The notes: generated from the letters alone by a model not told the origin. Counted from the first letter of the stretch, positions 1 to 8,439 are shown. The stretch is 15,651 bases of DNA from Dehalococcoidia bacterium (GCA_030745955.1 JASLNQ010000018.1:1-15651); one strand, 5' to 3'. Program-made: numbers and translations.

Positions 1-1
1 G

Positions 2-766
2 GGGAAGATCACGCCACCCACCAATCTTGTAAAGAAAGTATTTTTCCAGACGGAGGGCAATCCGCTATTTATAGTCGAGATGGTTCGGCTTATGGGAGAA
101 GAAGGCCTGCTACAGGAAGAGGCTCTGCTTGACGCGGAAAACTGGTCAATCAGGCTGCCGGAAGGTGTCCGGGAAGTGATCGGCCGCAGACTGGACCGGC
201 TTTCTGAGCGCACGAACGAAATGCTCACCACCGCTGCCGCGGTCGGCCGTGATTTTCGATTGGGGGTCTTGAGCGAGCTATCGGATGAAACCTCCGATGA
301 CCAGCTGATGGACGCAATCGAGGAAGCAATCGACTCAAAGATCATTGAAGAGTTACCGGACGCCGTCGGAAGCTACCGGTTTACCCACGCCTTGATACGG
401 GAAACGCTGACGAGCGAGTTATCACTTACCCGTCGAGTGGGGCTCCACGCTCGCATCGCGAAGACGCTGGAAGATTTGTATGGCGATGGGATTGACCAAC
501 GCGCAGCGGAACTGGCGTATCACTACTCCGAGGCCGAGAGTGTTCTGGGAACCGAGAAGCTGATCCACTATTCAGTTATCGCGGGCGAAATGGCGCTCGA
601 AGCCAACGATCCTCTGGCCGCATCTGTTCATTTCGGGCAGGCCGCGAAGGCCATCTCTGAACACAGTCCGGACAGGATCGTGGCCCGCGTAGAGCGCGGT
701 GTCGGCCTGGCCGGACTGGCCACCGCCCGGCAGCTGCCAGAGTTTCAGGCTTCAGGGGGGGGGTGA
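2..766 (+). CDS. LuxR-family large ATP-binding regulator, N-terminal part (5' partial, frame-broken)
   Basis: The reading frame is open from base 2 with no start, so the 5' end lies outside the window. It encodes the end of an AAA/NTPase module ([10 protein letters not shown], residues 18-27), then a winged-helix-like segment typical of large ATP-binding LuxR regulators ([19 protein letters not shown], about residues 52-70), then the start of a helical TPR-like region. It stops at a TGA directly after nine G at 755-763. The helical repeat region and the LuxR DNA-binding domain continue without a break in another frame from 763. The two halves therefore almost certainly form one gene encoding a cytoplasmic transcriptional activator whose ATPase/TPR part senses an unknown signal. 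Adding one G or removing two restores the frame. Whether the break is real, phase-variable, read through by -1 slippage or a sequencing error cannot be decided here. The family call is firm; the ligand is unknown. Confidence 0.8.
   Translation, partial: GKITPPTNLVKKVFFQTEGNPLFIVEMVRLMGEEGLLQEEALLDAENWSIRLPEGVREVIGRRLDRLSERTNEMLTTAAAVGRDFRLGVLSELSDETSDDQLMDAIEEAIDSKIIEELPDAVGSYRFTHALIRETLTSELSLTRRVGLHARIAKTLEDLYGDGIDQRAAELAYHYSEAESVLGTEKLIHYSVIAGEMALEANDPLAASVHFGQAAKAISEHSPDRIVARVERGVGLAGLATARQLPEFQASGGG
755..763 (+). repeat. Homopolymeric tract of nine G inside a regulator gene
   Basis: Nine consecutive G precede the TGA that ends the upstream reading frame. The first G begins a codon, so the tract reads as three Gly codons followed directly by the stop. 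A tract of seven or ten G would fuse the upstream and downstream frames into one protein. The tract falls inside a helical repeat region, where homologues would be expected to be continuous. Long G runs are prone to slippage in replication, translation and sequencing. Confidence 0.9.
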
Positions 767-2268
767 TTGAGCGTTCGTTCAAGATGTTTGTCGACCTTGG
801 GGACCACGAATCGGCCGTACAACTCGTCACGCGCGCGGTGTATCCGACTGTGGCAGTTTCCGGAACCGCCCCAATCCTGGAGCAGGCCTTCGAGTTGGCG
901 CCGAAAGATAGCGTTGAGGCAGGCCGCATCCTGGCACGTCTTTTCCTCGCACTGATGGTGGAAGATGGAGAGGAAGAGCGATCCAAGAAATTTGCAGAAC
1001 AGGCCTTGCGGATCGCAGAGCTGACCGGTGATACCAACATAAAAATGCAGGTGCGCTCAGGCCAGGGAGTTATCGAAGGGTTCCGCGGCAATTACTCAGA
1101 ATCACTGAACCTCAGCCTCCAGGCCCTGGAATTAGTCGAATCCGGCGGTGACTTACGATCCGAGTGGTTCTCTCGCTTCTTCAGCAGTTCGGCGTTTCTT
1201 GCTCTCGGAGAACAGCAGCACGCGCACACACATATTGATGCGCTGCAAGATTTTGTCGAGCGATATGGACTCCCTTCGGCCACCGCCACTGGACTCCGGA
1301 GTTTGCACGCCCTGCTTCGGGGAGATTGGGAGTCGGTGCGACGGACGATCGTGGATCCCATAGACGATGCGATCCTGTCGGTTACCCAACACCGGAACAT
1401 AGCGATTGCGGATATGCATACTGGACGTGATAACAGTTTTGACCCTCTCGAATATGTGATCGAGCGTGACCGCAGGGTGGCTTCCGCGATGGACGAGGTG
1501 CGATCGGTGGCGGTGGCGTTTATTGCCTCCGCGCTGCCTGATAAGCAGCGTGCGGTGATGATGAAACATATCGCACATCAGTGGTCCTTAGGTCCGGAAA
1601 CGATGCGATACGACCGGTATCTGACCCTGCAGAAAGAGCGGGCCGCCGCTACCGCACTGGTTGTGGACTCCGATACTCCAATCGGCCTGGTACAACGGGC
1701 GTATGACAGTCTTGAGTCGCTCAAGAAATGCGCCTACTTGATGTTCGCGGTGGACCGATTGCGGGGGCGGCTGGCAGCAGTCTTGGTGCGACCTGACGAC
1801 GCGAGAACGCATTTTGAGGACAGCCTGGAGTTTTGCCGAAACGCCGGTTACCTGCCTGAACTCGCATGGACTTGCTATGACTTTTCCGATTTCCTGATCA
1901 AACTCGATGCTCCCGACCATCGCGCCAGAATCACCGAATTACTTGGTGAAGGGATTGCGATCGCGCGGGAACTGGACATGAAGCCACTCGTTAGCAAACT
2001 CGACGATCTCTCCGAGCGCCTGACCGCCGTGGGGTCGACAGACAAGCCTGTATTCCCGGACGGTTTGAGCGGACGGGAAGTCGAGGTGCTTCGGCTTATC
2101 GCAGCGGGCCATTCTAATCAGAAAATCGCCGACGAACTGTTCCTGAGCCGGTACACAGTCGTTCGGCACGTTGCGAACATCTTCGGCAAGATCGATGTCA
2201 GCAACAGGACTGAGGCCGCTACCTATGCAAACAGGCATGGGCTCGCGGACGAGACGGTAAATATTTGA
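763..2268 (+). CDS. LuxR-family large ATP-binding regulator, C-terminal part with TPR-like region and GerE/LuxR HTH
   Basis: This 501-residue frame begins at a GTG that overlaps the G tract. No good ribosome binding site is evident, so it is more likely the continuation of the upstream frame than an independent gene. Residues 1 to about 420 are alpha-helical and TPR-like, with repeated Ala/Leu/Glu-rich helix pairs, as in MalT-type and large ATP-binding LuxR proteins. Residues 434-501 (2062-2265) are a GerE-type helix-turn-helix: [20 protein letters not shown], then the [20 protein letters not shown] recognition region, then a SNRTEA segment. The HTH binds DNA, usually as a dimer. Translated alone, this half would keep the DNA-binding domain but lack the ATPase switch, which could make it constitutive or inactive. 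The gene ends 206 bp before the convergent aldo/keto reductase, and its target genes are not evident. Family confidence is high. Confidence 0.85.
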   Translation: MIERSFKMFVDLGDHESAVQLVTRAVYPTVAVSGTAPILEQAFELAPKDSVEAGRILARLFLALMVEDGEEERSKKFAEQALRIAELTGDTNIKMQVRSGQGVIEGFRGNYSESLNLSLQALELVESGGDLRSEWFSRFFSSSAFLALGEQQHAHTHIDALQDFVERYGLPSATATGLRSLHALLRGDWESVRRTIVDPIDDAILSVTQHRNIAIADMHTGRDNSFDPLEYVIERDRRVASAMDEVRSVAVAFIASALPDKQRAVMMKHIAHQWSLGPETMRYDRYLTLQKERAAATALVVDSDTPIGLVQRAYDSLESLKKCAYLMFAVDRLRGRLAAVLVRPDDARTHFEDSLEFCRNAGYLPELAWTCYDFSDFLIKLDAPDHRARITELLGEGIAIARELDMKPLVSKLDDLSERLTAVGSTDKPVFPDGLSGREVEVLRLIAAGHSNQKIADELFLSRYTVVRHVANIFGKIDVSNRTEAATYANRHGLADETVNI

Positions 2269-2474
2269 TCCACCAACCGATCCAATCATCTCCACGAATT
2301 CCTCGCCGTCTCAGCACGTCGCTGCAGCACATTCCCTGCTAAACCGGGTGCCAGCCTGTGGACTGGGTGGGGTCTGTGGGCCTTGTGGCGGTGTCGGGCC
2401 AGACTCGGTGACTCTGATCCCGTTTTCGCGCCATTCAGCGGGTCAATGTTCCAGGGAGAAGGGCAGGTAACATT

Positions 2475-3416
2475 TCACTGCCCCTCGAGTATCCCTGCCA
2501 GCTCGTCCATCTCGTCGCCAGTCAGCTCCCACTCGGTAGCTGCAGCATTCTGGCTAATCTGCTCGGGCGTACTCGCCCCGGCGATCACCGAGCTCACCGA
2601 CTTGCGGGCAAGGATCCACGCGAACGCCAGCTCAACCATCATGTGGCCCCGCTTTTCAGCGAACACCTCCAGCTGCTCGAGAACATCGAAGTTCGCGTCG
2701 GTCAGCCGACGCCCCTGCGCCGCGGGAGTAAGTGCCAGCCGCGTACCCTCTGGCACTTTGGCGCCCCTCCTGTACTTACCGGTCAGGAACCCGTGTGCCA
2801 GCGGGAAGTAAGGCAGCGTCCCGAGCCCAAAATACTCGCAGACCGGCAGCACGGCCCGTTCAATCCCGCGCTCCAGCATCGAGTACTCAGGCTGTGACGA
2901 AATCAACGGAACGAAGCCGCTGTACCGTGCGGCCCATACTGCATCGGCGATCCGCCACGGATCGAAGTTCGAAAGGCCGATGTAGCGCACCTTGCCGTCT
3001 CGAACCGCGTCGTCCAGCGCCCGCAGAGTCTCTTCGATCGGCGTATCCGGGTCCTGCTGGTGAATCTGGTACAGGTCGACGTAATCGGTCTGAAGCCTTC
3101 TCAACGACCCCTCAAGAGCATCCATCACGTGCTTGCGCGAGCCACCCTTGCCGTGCGGACCCTCGGTCCACAGCATGCCGAACTTCGTGGCGATCAGGGC
3201 ATCTTCCCGTCGATCGAGTAGCGACCGGCCGATGATCTCTTCAGAGTTGCCGTGCGAATACATGTTCGCCGTGTCGATCAGGTTGATGCCTTCATCGAGT
3301 GCAGCGTAGATCACCTCACGCGCTTCCTTGAACTCCATCCGCCCGCCGAAGTTATTGGTGCCAAGACCGATCACGCTCACTTCAAGACCGGAGTTTCCGA
3401 GGTGTCGATATTTCAT
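2475..3416 (-). CDS. Aldo/keto reductase
   Basis: A 313-residue cytoplasmic NADPH-dependent aldo/keto reductase of full family length. It begins MKYRHLGNSGLEVSVIGLGT, the usual first strands of the (beta/alpha)8 barrel. The catalytic tetrad is visible as D48, Y53 (DTANMY), K78 (ATKFG) and H119 (YQIHQQDP). The GLSNF segment near residue 147 and the VIAGAST segment near the C-terminus match the cofactor-binding side of the family. The ATG at 3416 fits the conserved N-terminus; an AAGG lies upstream as a weak ribosome binding site. The gene is divergent from the membrane-protein gene at 3548 and convergent with the LuxR gene. The substrate cannot be read from sequence; the family reduces aldehydes, ketones or sugar-derived carbonyls. 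Confidence 0.93.
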   Translation of the reverse strand: MKYRHLGNSGLEVSVIGLGTNNFGGRMEFKEAREVIYAALDEGINLIDTANMYSHGNSEEIIGRSLLDRREDALIATKFGMLWTEGPHGKGGSRKHVMDALEGSLRRLQTDYVDLYQIHQQDPDTPIEETLRALDDAVRDGKVRYIGLSNFDPWRIADAVWAARYSGFVPLISSQPEYSMLERGIERAVLPVCEYFGLGTLPYFPLAHGFLTGKYRRGAKVPEGTRLALTPAAQGRRLTDANFDVLEQLEVFAEKRGHMMVELAFAWILARKSVSSVIAGASTPEQISQNAAATEWELTGDEMDELAGILEGQ

Positions 3417-3487
3417 GCATTCTCGCCTTCAGATGATGTGCAATACGGCGGCGCGGGACAGATCGCACCATCCGACTTCCGTTGATG

Positions 3488-3517
3488 ATTATAGTTATCG
3501 GACAGATCGTGATCGAA
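3488..3517 (-). promoter_or_regulatory. Putative promoter of the aldo/keto reductase gene
   Basis: On the minus strand a perfect -10 hexamer TATAAT (3488-3493) lies about 70 nt before the aldo/keto reductase start. A weak -35-like TTCGAT (3512-3517) sits 18 bp further upstream. The same bases give a plus-strand TATAGT (3490-3495) about 52 nt before the membrane-protein gene, so the intergenic region may serve both directions. The -35 match is poor and confidence is limited. Confidence 0.4.
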
Positions 3518-3547
3518 CACCGTGACTGATTCACCCACCCCCACCGA

Positions 3548-4090
3548 ATGACGCTCGAACAAGTAGTAATCGGACTCATCCGCATCGCAGGATCGCTACC
3601 CGTGCTCCGCTGGGCACTGGCGGGTGCGCTGATCGCCATCGTGGTCGATTTCTCCGACCTGTTCTGGATGGGCGTACTCGATTTTGGCGGCCTGGGCAAC
3701 TACCAGGCGTTCGACAAGTGGATCGACCTTGTCTACATGCTCACGTTTCTGTGGGTGGCGAACAGGTGGAACGGACCGGAACGAACGGTCACCTTAGGGC
3801 TCTTTGCGTTCAGGATGATCGGTTTTATCGCTTTCGAATTTACCGGTGCCCGACCGGTACTCCTCGTATTTCCGAACGTTTTCGAGTTCTGGTTCGTGTT
3901 CGTAGCGATCAGATTGCACTACTGGCCCAACTACGTGATGACCCGCCAGCGATTGGTCATATGGCTCGCAGTTTGCCTGGTACTGAAACTCGGACAGGAA
4001 TGGGTGCTCCACGGCGGCCAGTACCTCGATGACTTCACCCTCTTTGAAGCCATCGAAACAACCTGGGATTTCGTGATCTTCTGGACGTAG
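3548..4090 (+). CDS. Multi-pass membrane protein of unknown function
   Basis: I do not recognise the family. The 180-residue product is strongly hydrophobic with about five likely membrane helices: roughly residues 20-42, 58-73, 82-98, 103-123 and 136-154. Short charged loops lie between them (NRWNGPERT, RLHYWPNYVMTRQR). Trp, Phe and Tyr are frequent at the helix ends, as usual for an integral inner-membrane protein. No catalytic motif, signal peptide or transporter signature stands out. The ATG at 3548 is the first in frame and has no clear Shine-Dalgarno sequence, so the start is only moderately certain. The gene stands alone, divergent from the aldo/keto reductase and convergent, with a 52-bp gap, with the gamma-glutamyltransferase-family gene. 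The coherent helix pattern makes a real gene likely. Confidence 0.75.
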   Translation: MTLEQVVIGLIRIAGSLPVLRWALAGALIAIVVDFSDLFWMGVLDFGGLGNYQAFDKWIDLVYMLTFLWVANRWNGPERTVTLGLFAFRMIGFIAFEFTGARPVLLVFPNVFEFWFVFVAIRLHYWPNYVMTRQRLVIWLAVCLVLKLGQEWVLHGGQYLDDFTLFEAIETTWDFVIFWT

Positions 4091-4142
4091 GCCACAAGCA
4101 CAAACCGCCTGCCCGTCCTGATGAAAGCGTGGCAATGCCACC

Positions 4143-5858
4143 TCACCAGACCAGTGCGTCGCCCTCACGGCGGGGGTCTGACGCCGCAAACAGCGTGCCG
4201 TTCTCGAGGTCCACCTGGATCGCGCCCTCGCTCCCGGCACCGCCCCACATACCGGTAGACTCGACCGGCTGACCCCGCCCCACAAGCCCGTTGATCACCT
4301 CCGCACCAGCCCGGTCCTCGATCTGCAGCGAGTTCGTGGCGGGATGCGGATACGCCGAACCCATCCCGGGTTGATTATGGGTCCACCGGGGGCCATCAAT
4401 CGCCTCGGCGACGCTCAGTCCATAATCGAATACGCCGGTTATCACCTGCATGTTGGTCTGCACCTGAGTATCGGCCCCGGGCGTCCCGCACACCAGCTCC
4501 AGGCGGCCCCCATCATCAACGGGTGCCGAAAAAACCATCACCGGGTTCATTGTGTGGCGGACCCGCTGGCCGGGGTTCAGGAAGTCGATGTGGTCGGGAT
4601 CGAGGTGCCAGTAAGTCATACGGTTGTTGAGCAGGATGCCGGTCGAGCCCGCGATCACGCACGACCCAAACATGGTCTGGATACTCTGCAGTTCACCAAC
4701 CGAGTTGCCCCAGCGGTCGACCACGCAGAAGTGCGTGGTGTCTCCACCCGCACCGTGAAGCCGACCACCCCTGCGGTGCTTCTTCGCCAGGTTCGGCGAG
4801 CGATCCATGCACGCCCACGGGTCGCCCTCCACAACGTTTTCAGCAGCCCGCGCCAGGTCGATCAGCCCCGCACGCCCCGCGAGATAGTCAGGATCGAGCA
4901 GACCCTCGATCGGCACATCGACGAATCGTGGATCGGCCAGGTACGCCTCGCGATCAGCAAACGCCAGCTTTTTCGCTTCAATCATCAGGTGGACCGATTC
5001 AGGCGTCATATACCCGTACTCTGCGGGATCGAACTGCTCGAACATGCCGAGTTCCTGCAGCAGCACGTGGCCGCTCGAATTCGGCGGCGCCTCGTAAACC
5101 GTTCGGCCCCGGTAGTTAACCGACACCGGCTCCTGCCACTCGACTCTGTGCCGTTTCAGGTCCTCGTACGTAAGCAGACCGTCTTGTTCCTCCGAGTACT
5201 GCGCAATCTCACGAGCGATGTCACCCTCGTAAAAGGCGTCCCGCCCCTGCTCGGCGATGAGCCGGTAAGTGCGCGCTAGATCGGGATTTCTGCGCAATTC
5301 ACCCGGCTTCAGCCATTGCCCGTCCGGCGCGAACACCGGGCCGGAGGTCGAAGAAGTCCGGAGCACGGGGTTTTGAGCCGCGATACGCGACTGGAAATCC
5401 GAAACCGGGACCCCGTCTTCACAGAGCTCGATCGCGGGTTCGAGGCACTGTGCCAGCGGCAACGTGCCATGACGGTCGTGAACCGCCAGCAACGCGTCGA
5501 CGATCCCCGGGACAGAGGTGCCCAGGATCCCGGTCAGGGGAATCCCGCCTGAATACCTGTCGGCAGTTGCAGCCATCGGCGCTGCACCGGTTCCGTTCGC
5601 AACCTCGACCGTCGAGTTGGTCGCCATGTGGACCATCACGAAGCCATCGCCCGCAATCGACGATCCCTGCGGTTCGGCCGGCCCCAGCGCGAAAGCAACT
5701 GCAATCGCCGCGTCGACCGCATTTCCGCCGCGGTGGAGTATTCGCATACCCGCCTGGGCCGCCATCGTGTGATTCGCAACCACCGCGCCCTTGCTGCCGA
5801 TCTTCGGCGGTCGGTAAGCCTCACCAATCAGGCCGTGCGGAGAATAGCTGCTGTCCAT
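4143..5858 (-). CDS. Gamma-glutamyltransferase family protein (Ntn hydrolase)
   Basis: A 571-residue member of the gamma-glutamyltranspeptidase family, whose proprotein cleaves itself into two subunits. The family transfers or hydrolyses gamma-glutamyl groups, for example from glutathione. Residues 41-60 carry the hallmark LHRGGNAVDAAIAVAFALGP. The expected autocleavage site and nucleophile is T374 in GGDTTHFCVVD (372-380), giving subunits of about 373 and 198 residues. A GTPGADTQVQ stretch (458-467) occupies the oxyanion-loop region, with Ala where classical enzymes have a second Gly. No signal peptide is seen, so the protein is probably cytoplasmic, unlike periplasmic E. coli Ggt. An AAGGGA lies 11 nt before the ATG at 5858. 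It is a family-level match; actual gamma-glutamyl activity is not assured. The neighbouring genes give no pathway context. Confidence 0.9.
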   Translation of the reverse strand: MDSSYSPHGLIGEAYRPPKIGSKGAVVANHTMAAQAGMRILHRGGNAVDAAIAVAFALGPAEPQGSSIAGDGFVMVHMATNSTVEVANGTGAAPMAATADRYSGGIPLTGILGTSVPGIVDALLAVHDRHGTLPLAQCLEPAIELCEDGVPVSDFQSRIAAQNPVLRTSSTSGPVFAPDGQWLKPGELRRNPDLARTYRLIAEQGRDAFYEGDIAREIAQYSEEQDGLLTYEDLKRHRVEWQEPVSVNYRGRTVYEAPPNSSGHVLLQELGMFEQFDPAEYGYMTPESVHLMIEAKKLAFADREAYLADPRFVDVPIEGLLDPDYLAGRAGLIDLARAAENVVEGDPWACMDRSPNLAKKHRRGGRLHGAGGDTTHFCVVDRWGNSVGELQSIQTMFGSCVIAGSTGILLNNRMTYWHLDPDHIDFLNPGQRVRHTMNPVMVFSAPVDDGGRLELVCGTPGADTQVQTNMQVITGVFDYGLSVAEAIDGPRWTHNQPGMGSAYPHPATNSLQIEDRAGAEVINGLVGRGQPVESTGMWGGAGSEGAIQVDLENGTLFAASDPRREGDALVW

Positions 5859-6035
5859 GGTTACCGGTTTCCCTTGTCTACATATGGCGGGAGAGACGTC
5901 GCTGCATGCGATCGAACCTCGTCTGCAAGCTCCGGCAGTCTAGCAGCGCTCGCCGCCAGTACATCGCCAGTTGATGTTTCGGCTCCTCACTCGCCTCCAC
6001 ATCTCCATTTCCACAAACTCCTCACAATCCGCGTA

Positions 6036-6041
6036 TACAAT
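6036..6041 (+). promoter_or_regulatory. Possible -10 element for the epimerase-like gene
   Basis: TACAAT (five of six matches to TATAAT) lies 48 nt before the preferred ATG at 6090, within the 200-bp divergent region shared with the gamma-glutamyltransferase gene. No convincing -35 hexamer is found at the normal spacing, so this is a weak call. Confidence 0.3.
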
Positions 6042-6076
6042 CCGGATAGTTGGCCAGGTTTGTGAGATCGAGGCAT

Positions 6077-6081
6077 GGAGG
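6077..6081 (+). promoter_or_regulatory. Shine-Dalgarno site deciding the start of the epimerase-like gene
   Basis: GGAGG at 6077-6081 sits 8 nt before the ATG at 6090, which is ideal spacing. The earlier in-frame ATG at 6075 overlaps this site and has only a GAGG one base away, too close to be used. The start at 6090 is therefore preferred. Confidence 0.75.
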
Positions 6082-6089
6082 CTAGCGGC

Positions 6090-7175
6090 ATGATTGCCGT
6101 CGCCAGGGGAAGACATGTCGTTTTCGGTACGGGCCCGGTGGGGGCTGCGTTGGCGCGCGCCCTGCATGACACCGGGCGGACCGTTGTCGCCATCCCGGTC
6201 AACGAGTACGGGTCCGATCCCCTCAAGGCCACGATCATGCGCGGCGATCCCACCGACTTCGACTTTGCCATCCGAGCGTGCGCTGGCGCCGAGGTCATTT
6301 ACCTTTGCCTGAACGGTCCGACAAACACGTGGGGAACTCTATTCCCACCCGTTGTCGATAACGCGATAAACGTCGCCGCCGCCGTCGGGGCCAAACTGGT
6401 CCACTGGGACCTCGCCCACATGTACGGGTCGACTCGCGATCCGATCACCGAATCGACACTCAACTCGGCCAAATCGGGACCGGCCCGCGTACTCATCCAG
6501 CAGGCCGACAAAATCATCGACGCCACGTGGACCGGCAAGATCGACGGCGTCATCGGCCGTTCACCCGATATTTACGGCCCCGGTGCCATTAGCCCGGAGT
6601 TCGGAACCTCGTTTGGCGGCCGCGTGTTCTGGCCTGCGCTCGAGGACACCCAGTTGACCCTGATCGGTGACGTAGATTCACCACGCTCAATGGCCTTTAT
6701 CGACGACGTCGCACAGGGCTTGATGACACTCGGTGAGATGCACGACAGCTCGGGCCATATATGGCACCTGCCCTGTGCATCCCCCGTTTCACCCCTTGAG
6801 CTGGCATCAATGGTGATCGACCAGGCACATTCCAGTGCAGAGGTTGGCACGACGCCCCGGCACATACGGGGGTGCGCGTTGCTGCACCTGAAGATCGTTC
6901 GGGCTGATATCAACGAGGTTCAGCACGAGATCCACGCGCTTGACAGGTCGTTCATTCTCAATCACTCGACCTTCACGGACGCCTACGGCGAAGTGGTCAC
7001 GAGTCATGCCGATGCCATTCGGGAAACGCTCCGGTGGTTCACGACCCACCCACGACCGATAGACGTCCCGCTGGTCGACCGGGTGATAGAGCGGATGCCC
7101 CCCGTCGCACGGACGTCCCGGCTGGCCCGGCGACTCGGTTCCGGCGCATGGGCAATGGCAAAAACCTCGCTGTAG
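6090..7175 (+). CDS. NAD(P)-dependent epimerase/dehydratase-like protein (atypical extended SDR)
   Basis: With the start at 6090 the protein is 361 residues long. The N-terminus forms a Rossmann fold with a GTGPVG dinucleotide-binding motif (residues 13-18). The segment VIYLCLNGP and a later GRSPDIYGPGA stretch match the extended short-chain dehydrogenase layout of NAD-dependent epimerases. The central MYGSTRDPITE region is typical, but the usual Tyr-x3-Lys catalytic pair is not found; that position reads SGPARVLIQQADK. It may therefore be an atypical SDR with altered chemistry, or a binding or regulatory protein, and its substrate is unknown. A basic C-terminal tail (RTSRLARRLGSGAWAMAKTS) follows the fold. 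The gene is divergent from the gamma-glutamyltransferase gene and convergent with the secreted protease gene. Confidence 0.85.
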   Translation: MIAVARGRHVVFGTGPVGAALARALHDTGRTVVAIPVNEYGSDPLKATIMRGDPTDFDFAIRACAGAEVIYLCLNGPTNTWGTLFPPVVDNAINVAAAVGAKLVHWDLAHMYGSTRDPITESTLNSAKSGPARVLIQQADKIIDATWTGKIDGVIGRSPDIYGPGAISPEFGTSFGGRVFWPALEDTQLTLIGDVDSPRSMAFIDDVAQGLMTLGEMHDSSGHIWHLPCASPVSPLELASMVIDQAHSSAEVGTTPRHIRGCALLHLKIVRADINEVQHEIHALDRSFILNHSTFTDAYGEVVTSHADAIRETLRWFTTHPRPIDVPLVDRVIERMPPVARTSRLARRLGSGAWAMAKTSL

Positions 7176-7245
7176 GCAGATCGCTGGTAATCCCGGTCCT
7201 CCCACTGGTTCGGCGCGAGCGATTTCGTCCTGAGGAAGTGTTAAC

Positions 7246-7276
7246 AAAAACCGGGGAGGCAAAATGCCTCCCCGGT
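7246..7276 (-). terminator. Intrinsic terminator of the secreted protease gene
   Basis: A perfect 12-bp stem (ACCGGGGAGGCA at 7250-7261 with its complement at 7265-7276) has a 3-nt loop. On the minus strand it is followed at once by five T (7246-7250) and then GTTAA. It starts 25 nt after the protease stop codon, so it is a classical rho-independent terminator in that direction. Read on the plus strand no T tract follows, so it is a poorer terminator for the epimerase-like gene, although the stem may still slow convergent transcription. Confidence 0.9.
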
Positions 7277-7300
7277 CTGAATTACTGTAACTGGCCTAAC

Positions 7301-8347
7301 TTACGGTGAGGGATCGTCGATCAGGCCATCGCCCAGGGCGCTTTTCGCCGCCGTGAACGTAGCTAGAGTGTAGTCATCGAAGTACGGACCGAACATGTAG
7401 CTGCTGTACTTCCCCCGGTTGTACTTGTAGCTGTTCACAGACGTCAGCGTGCCCTTGCCAGTGGCAGCATCGAAGTCGGTGAACCACGGTCCGCCCGAAG
7501 AACCGCCCGTCATGTCGCACTTCAATCCGAACGTGGTTTCCCCGTACGGGTCGCTCAGGTCAGTTCCGGAACAGTAGGTCAGAACGGTGCCATCGTAAGG
7601 AAATGCGTGCGGGTATCCGAACAAGTGAACACTCGTCGGGTGTGACTGGCCGAAGGCAATATCCTGTGTCCCGACTTCCCCCTCAAGAGACGCGTTTCCT
7701 GAATGACCACCGTTGCCTATCACGGCGAAAGCGTAGTCATCGTTGAAATCGCGGTTCGCCCAGGCGGTCGTGGTCACCAACGCCGTCGCAGTCCAGCACC
7801 CGTATGGTGTTGTCGGGCAATCGAGCGCGTCGCCCGTTGTGCTGGCATCGAAATCGGGCATGAACATAAAGTTCGTAGCGAACGCTTTTGCCACTTCATC
7901 GTAAACGCAGTGACCGGCAGTCAGCACCATCGAATTTCCCGCGATGGCACCGTCATTCACGACAGAACCTGAACATACGTACAGGCCCCCGTCCATTTCG
8001 AACAGGACTTTACCGGTAGTTCCCTGCACAACTCCACCACCGGTCCACTCGGCACCCTTGACGGCGCTATCGCCACCGCCTGGCTTGCCACCACCGCCGC
8101 CGTTGCCGTTGCCACCACCCGGGTTGTCGGGCTTCTTGGCCGGATCCTTCGAGTCGGCGCCGGGACCACGAGAAATATCCCGGGGTTTCGCGTCCGCTAT
8201 TCGCTCAGCAGTCCAGAAGCTGACTATCTCATCGTGCTTCGACTGATCTTTGCCCTGGCCGTTCGACCCGGCAGAGGCCACGCTGACGATCAACAACCCT
8301 GCGAGCGCCGCCATCACGATAGCTATCGCTCTAAATCGAAAAGTCAT
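7301..8347 (-). CDS. Secreted trypsin-like serine protease (S1 fold) with Gly-rich linker
   Basis: A 348-residue exported protein. Residues 1-26 form a Sec signal peptide (basic MTFRFR, hydrophobic core, cleavage likely after SVASA). Residues 27-75 are charged and Pro-rich, and 76-92 form a Gly/Asn-rich linker. The rest is a chymotrypsin-fold protease with H146 (LTAGHCV), D204 (NDDYAFAV) and S284 (GGSSGGPW) as catalytic triad. Cysteines 125, 147, 177, 184, 259 and 277 could form disulfides outside the cell. The layout resembles bacterial glutamyl-endopeptidase-like enzymes, but cleavage specificity is not readable. A GGAGA lies 8 nt before the ATG at 8347. The 251-bp leader carries a G-quadruplex motif and a 14-bp dyad. 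It is the last gene of a five-gene minus-strand run and is closed by a strong terminator. Confidence 0.92.
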   Translation of the reverse strand: MTFRFRAIAIVMAALAGLLIVSVASAGSNGQGKDQSKHDEIVSFWTAERIADAKPRDISRGPGADSKDPAKKPDNPGGGNGNGGGGGKPGGGDSAVKGAEWTGGGVVQGTTGKVLFEMDGGLYVCSGSVVNDGAIAGNSMVLTAGHCVYDEVAKAFATNFMFMPDFDASTTGDALDCPTTPYGCWTATALVTTTAWANRDFNDDYAFAVIGNGGHSGNASLEGEVGTQDIAFGQSHPTSVHLFGYPHAFPYDGTVLTYCSGTDLSDPYGETTFGLKCDMTGGSSGGPWFTDFDAATGKGTLTSVNSYKYNRGKYSSYMFGPYFDDYTLATFTAAKSALGDGLIDDPSP

Positions 8348-8382
8348 AACAATTCTCCAAATAGGGGTGAGGGGAGACCTGA

Positions 8383-8402
8383 CCCAACCCCAGCCCCAAC
8401 CC
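8383..8402 (-). promoter_or_regulatory. Canonical G-quadruplex motif in the protease leader
   Basis: The minus strand, which is the mRNA-like strand of the protease gene, reads G3-TT-G4-CT-G4-TT-G3 here: four G runs with 2-nt loops. The motif ends 35 nt before the protease start codon. Between the two lie C runs (CCCC-TCA-CCCC in the mRNA sense, 8364-8374) that could pair with the G runs instead. The sequence match is exact; whether a quadruplex forms or regulates is inference. Confidence 0.6.
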
Positions 8403-8439
8403 GTCCTGCGATTCGGCCGACAACCACAGGCTTGTTCTT

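Noticed and set aside
2383..3235. Plus-strand open frames opposite the aldo/keto reductase
   Set aside because: They are rich in Arg, Pro and Ser and lack recognisable domains; they mirror the high-GC minus-strand reductase gene.
4129..4141. Short hairpin GTGGC-AAT-GCCAC between convergent genes
   Set aside because: The stem is only 5 bp and no proper T tract follows on either strand, so it cannot be called a terminator.
4344..5279. Long plus-strand frame of 311 codons opposite the gamma-glutamyltransferase gene
   Set aside because: The translation is Arg/His/Val-rich with no domain, while the opposite strand has a complete, motif-bearing enzyme; it is an antisense shadow.
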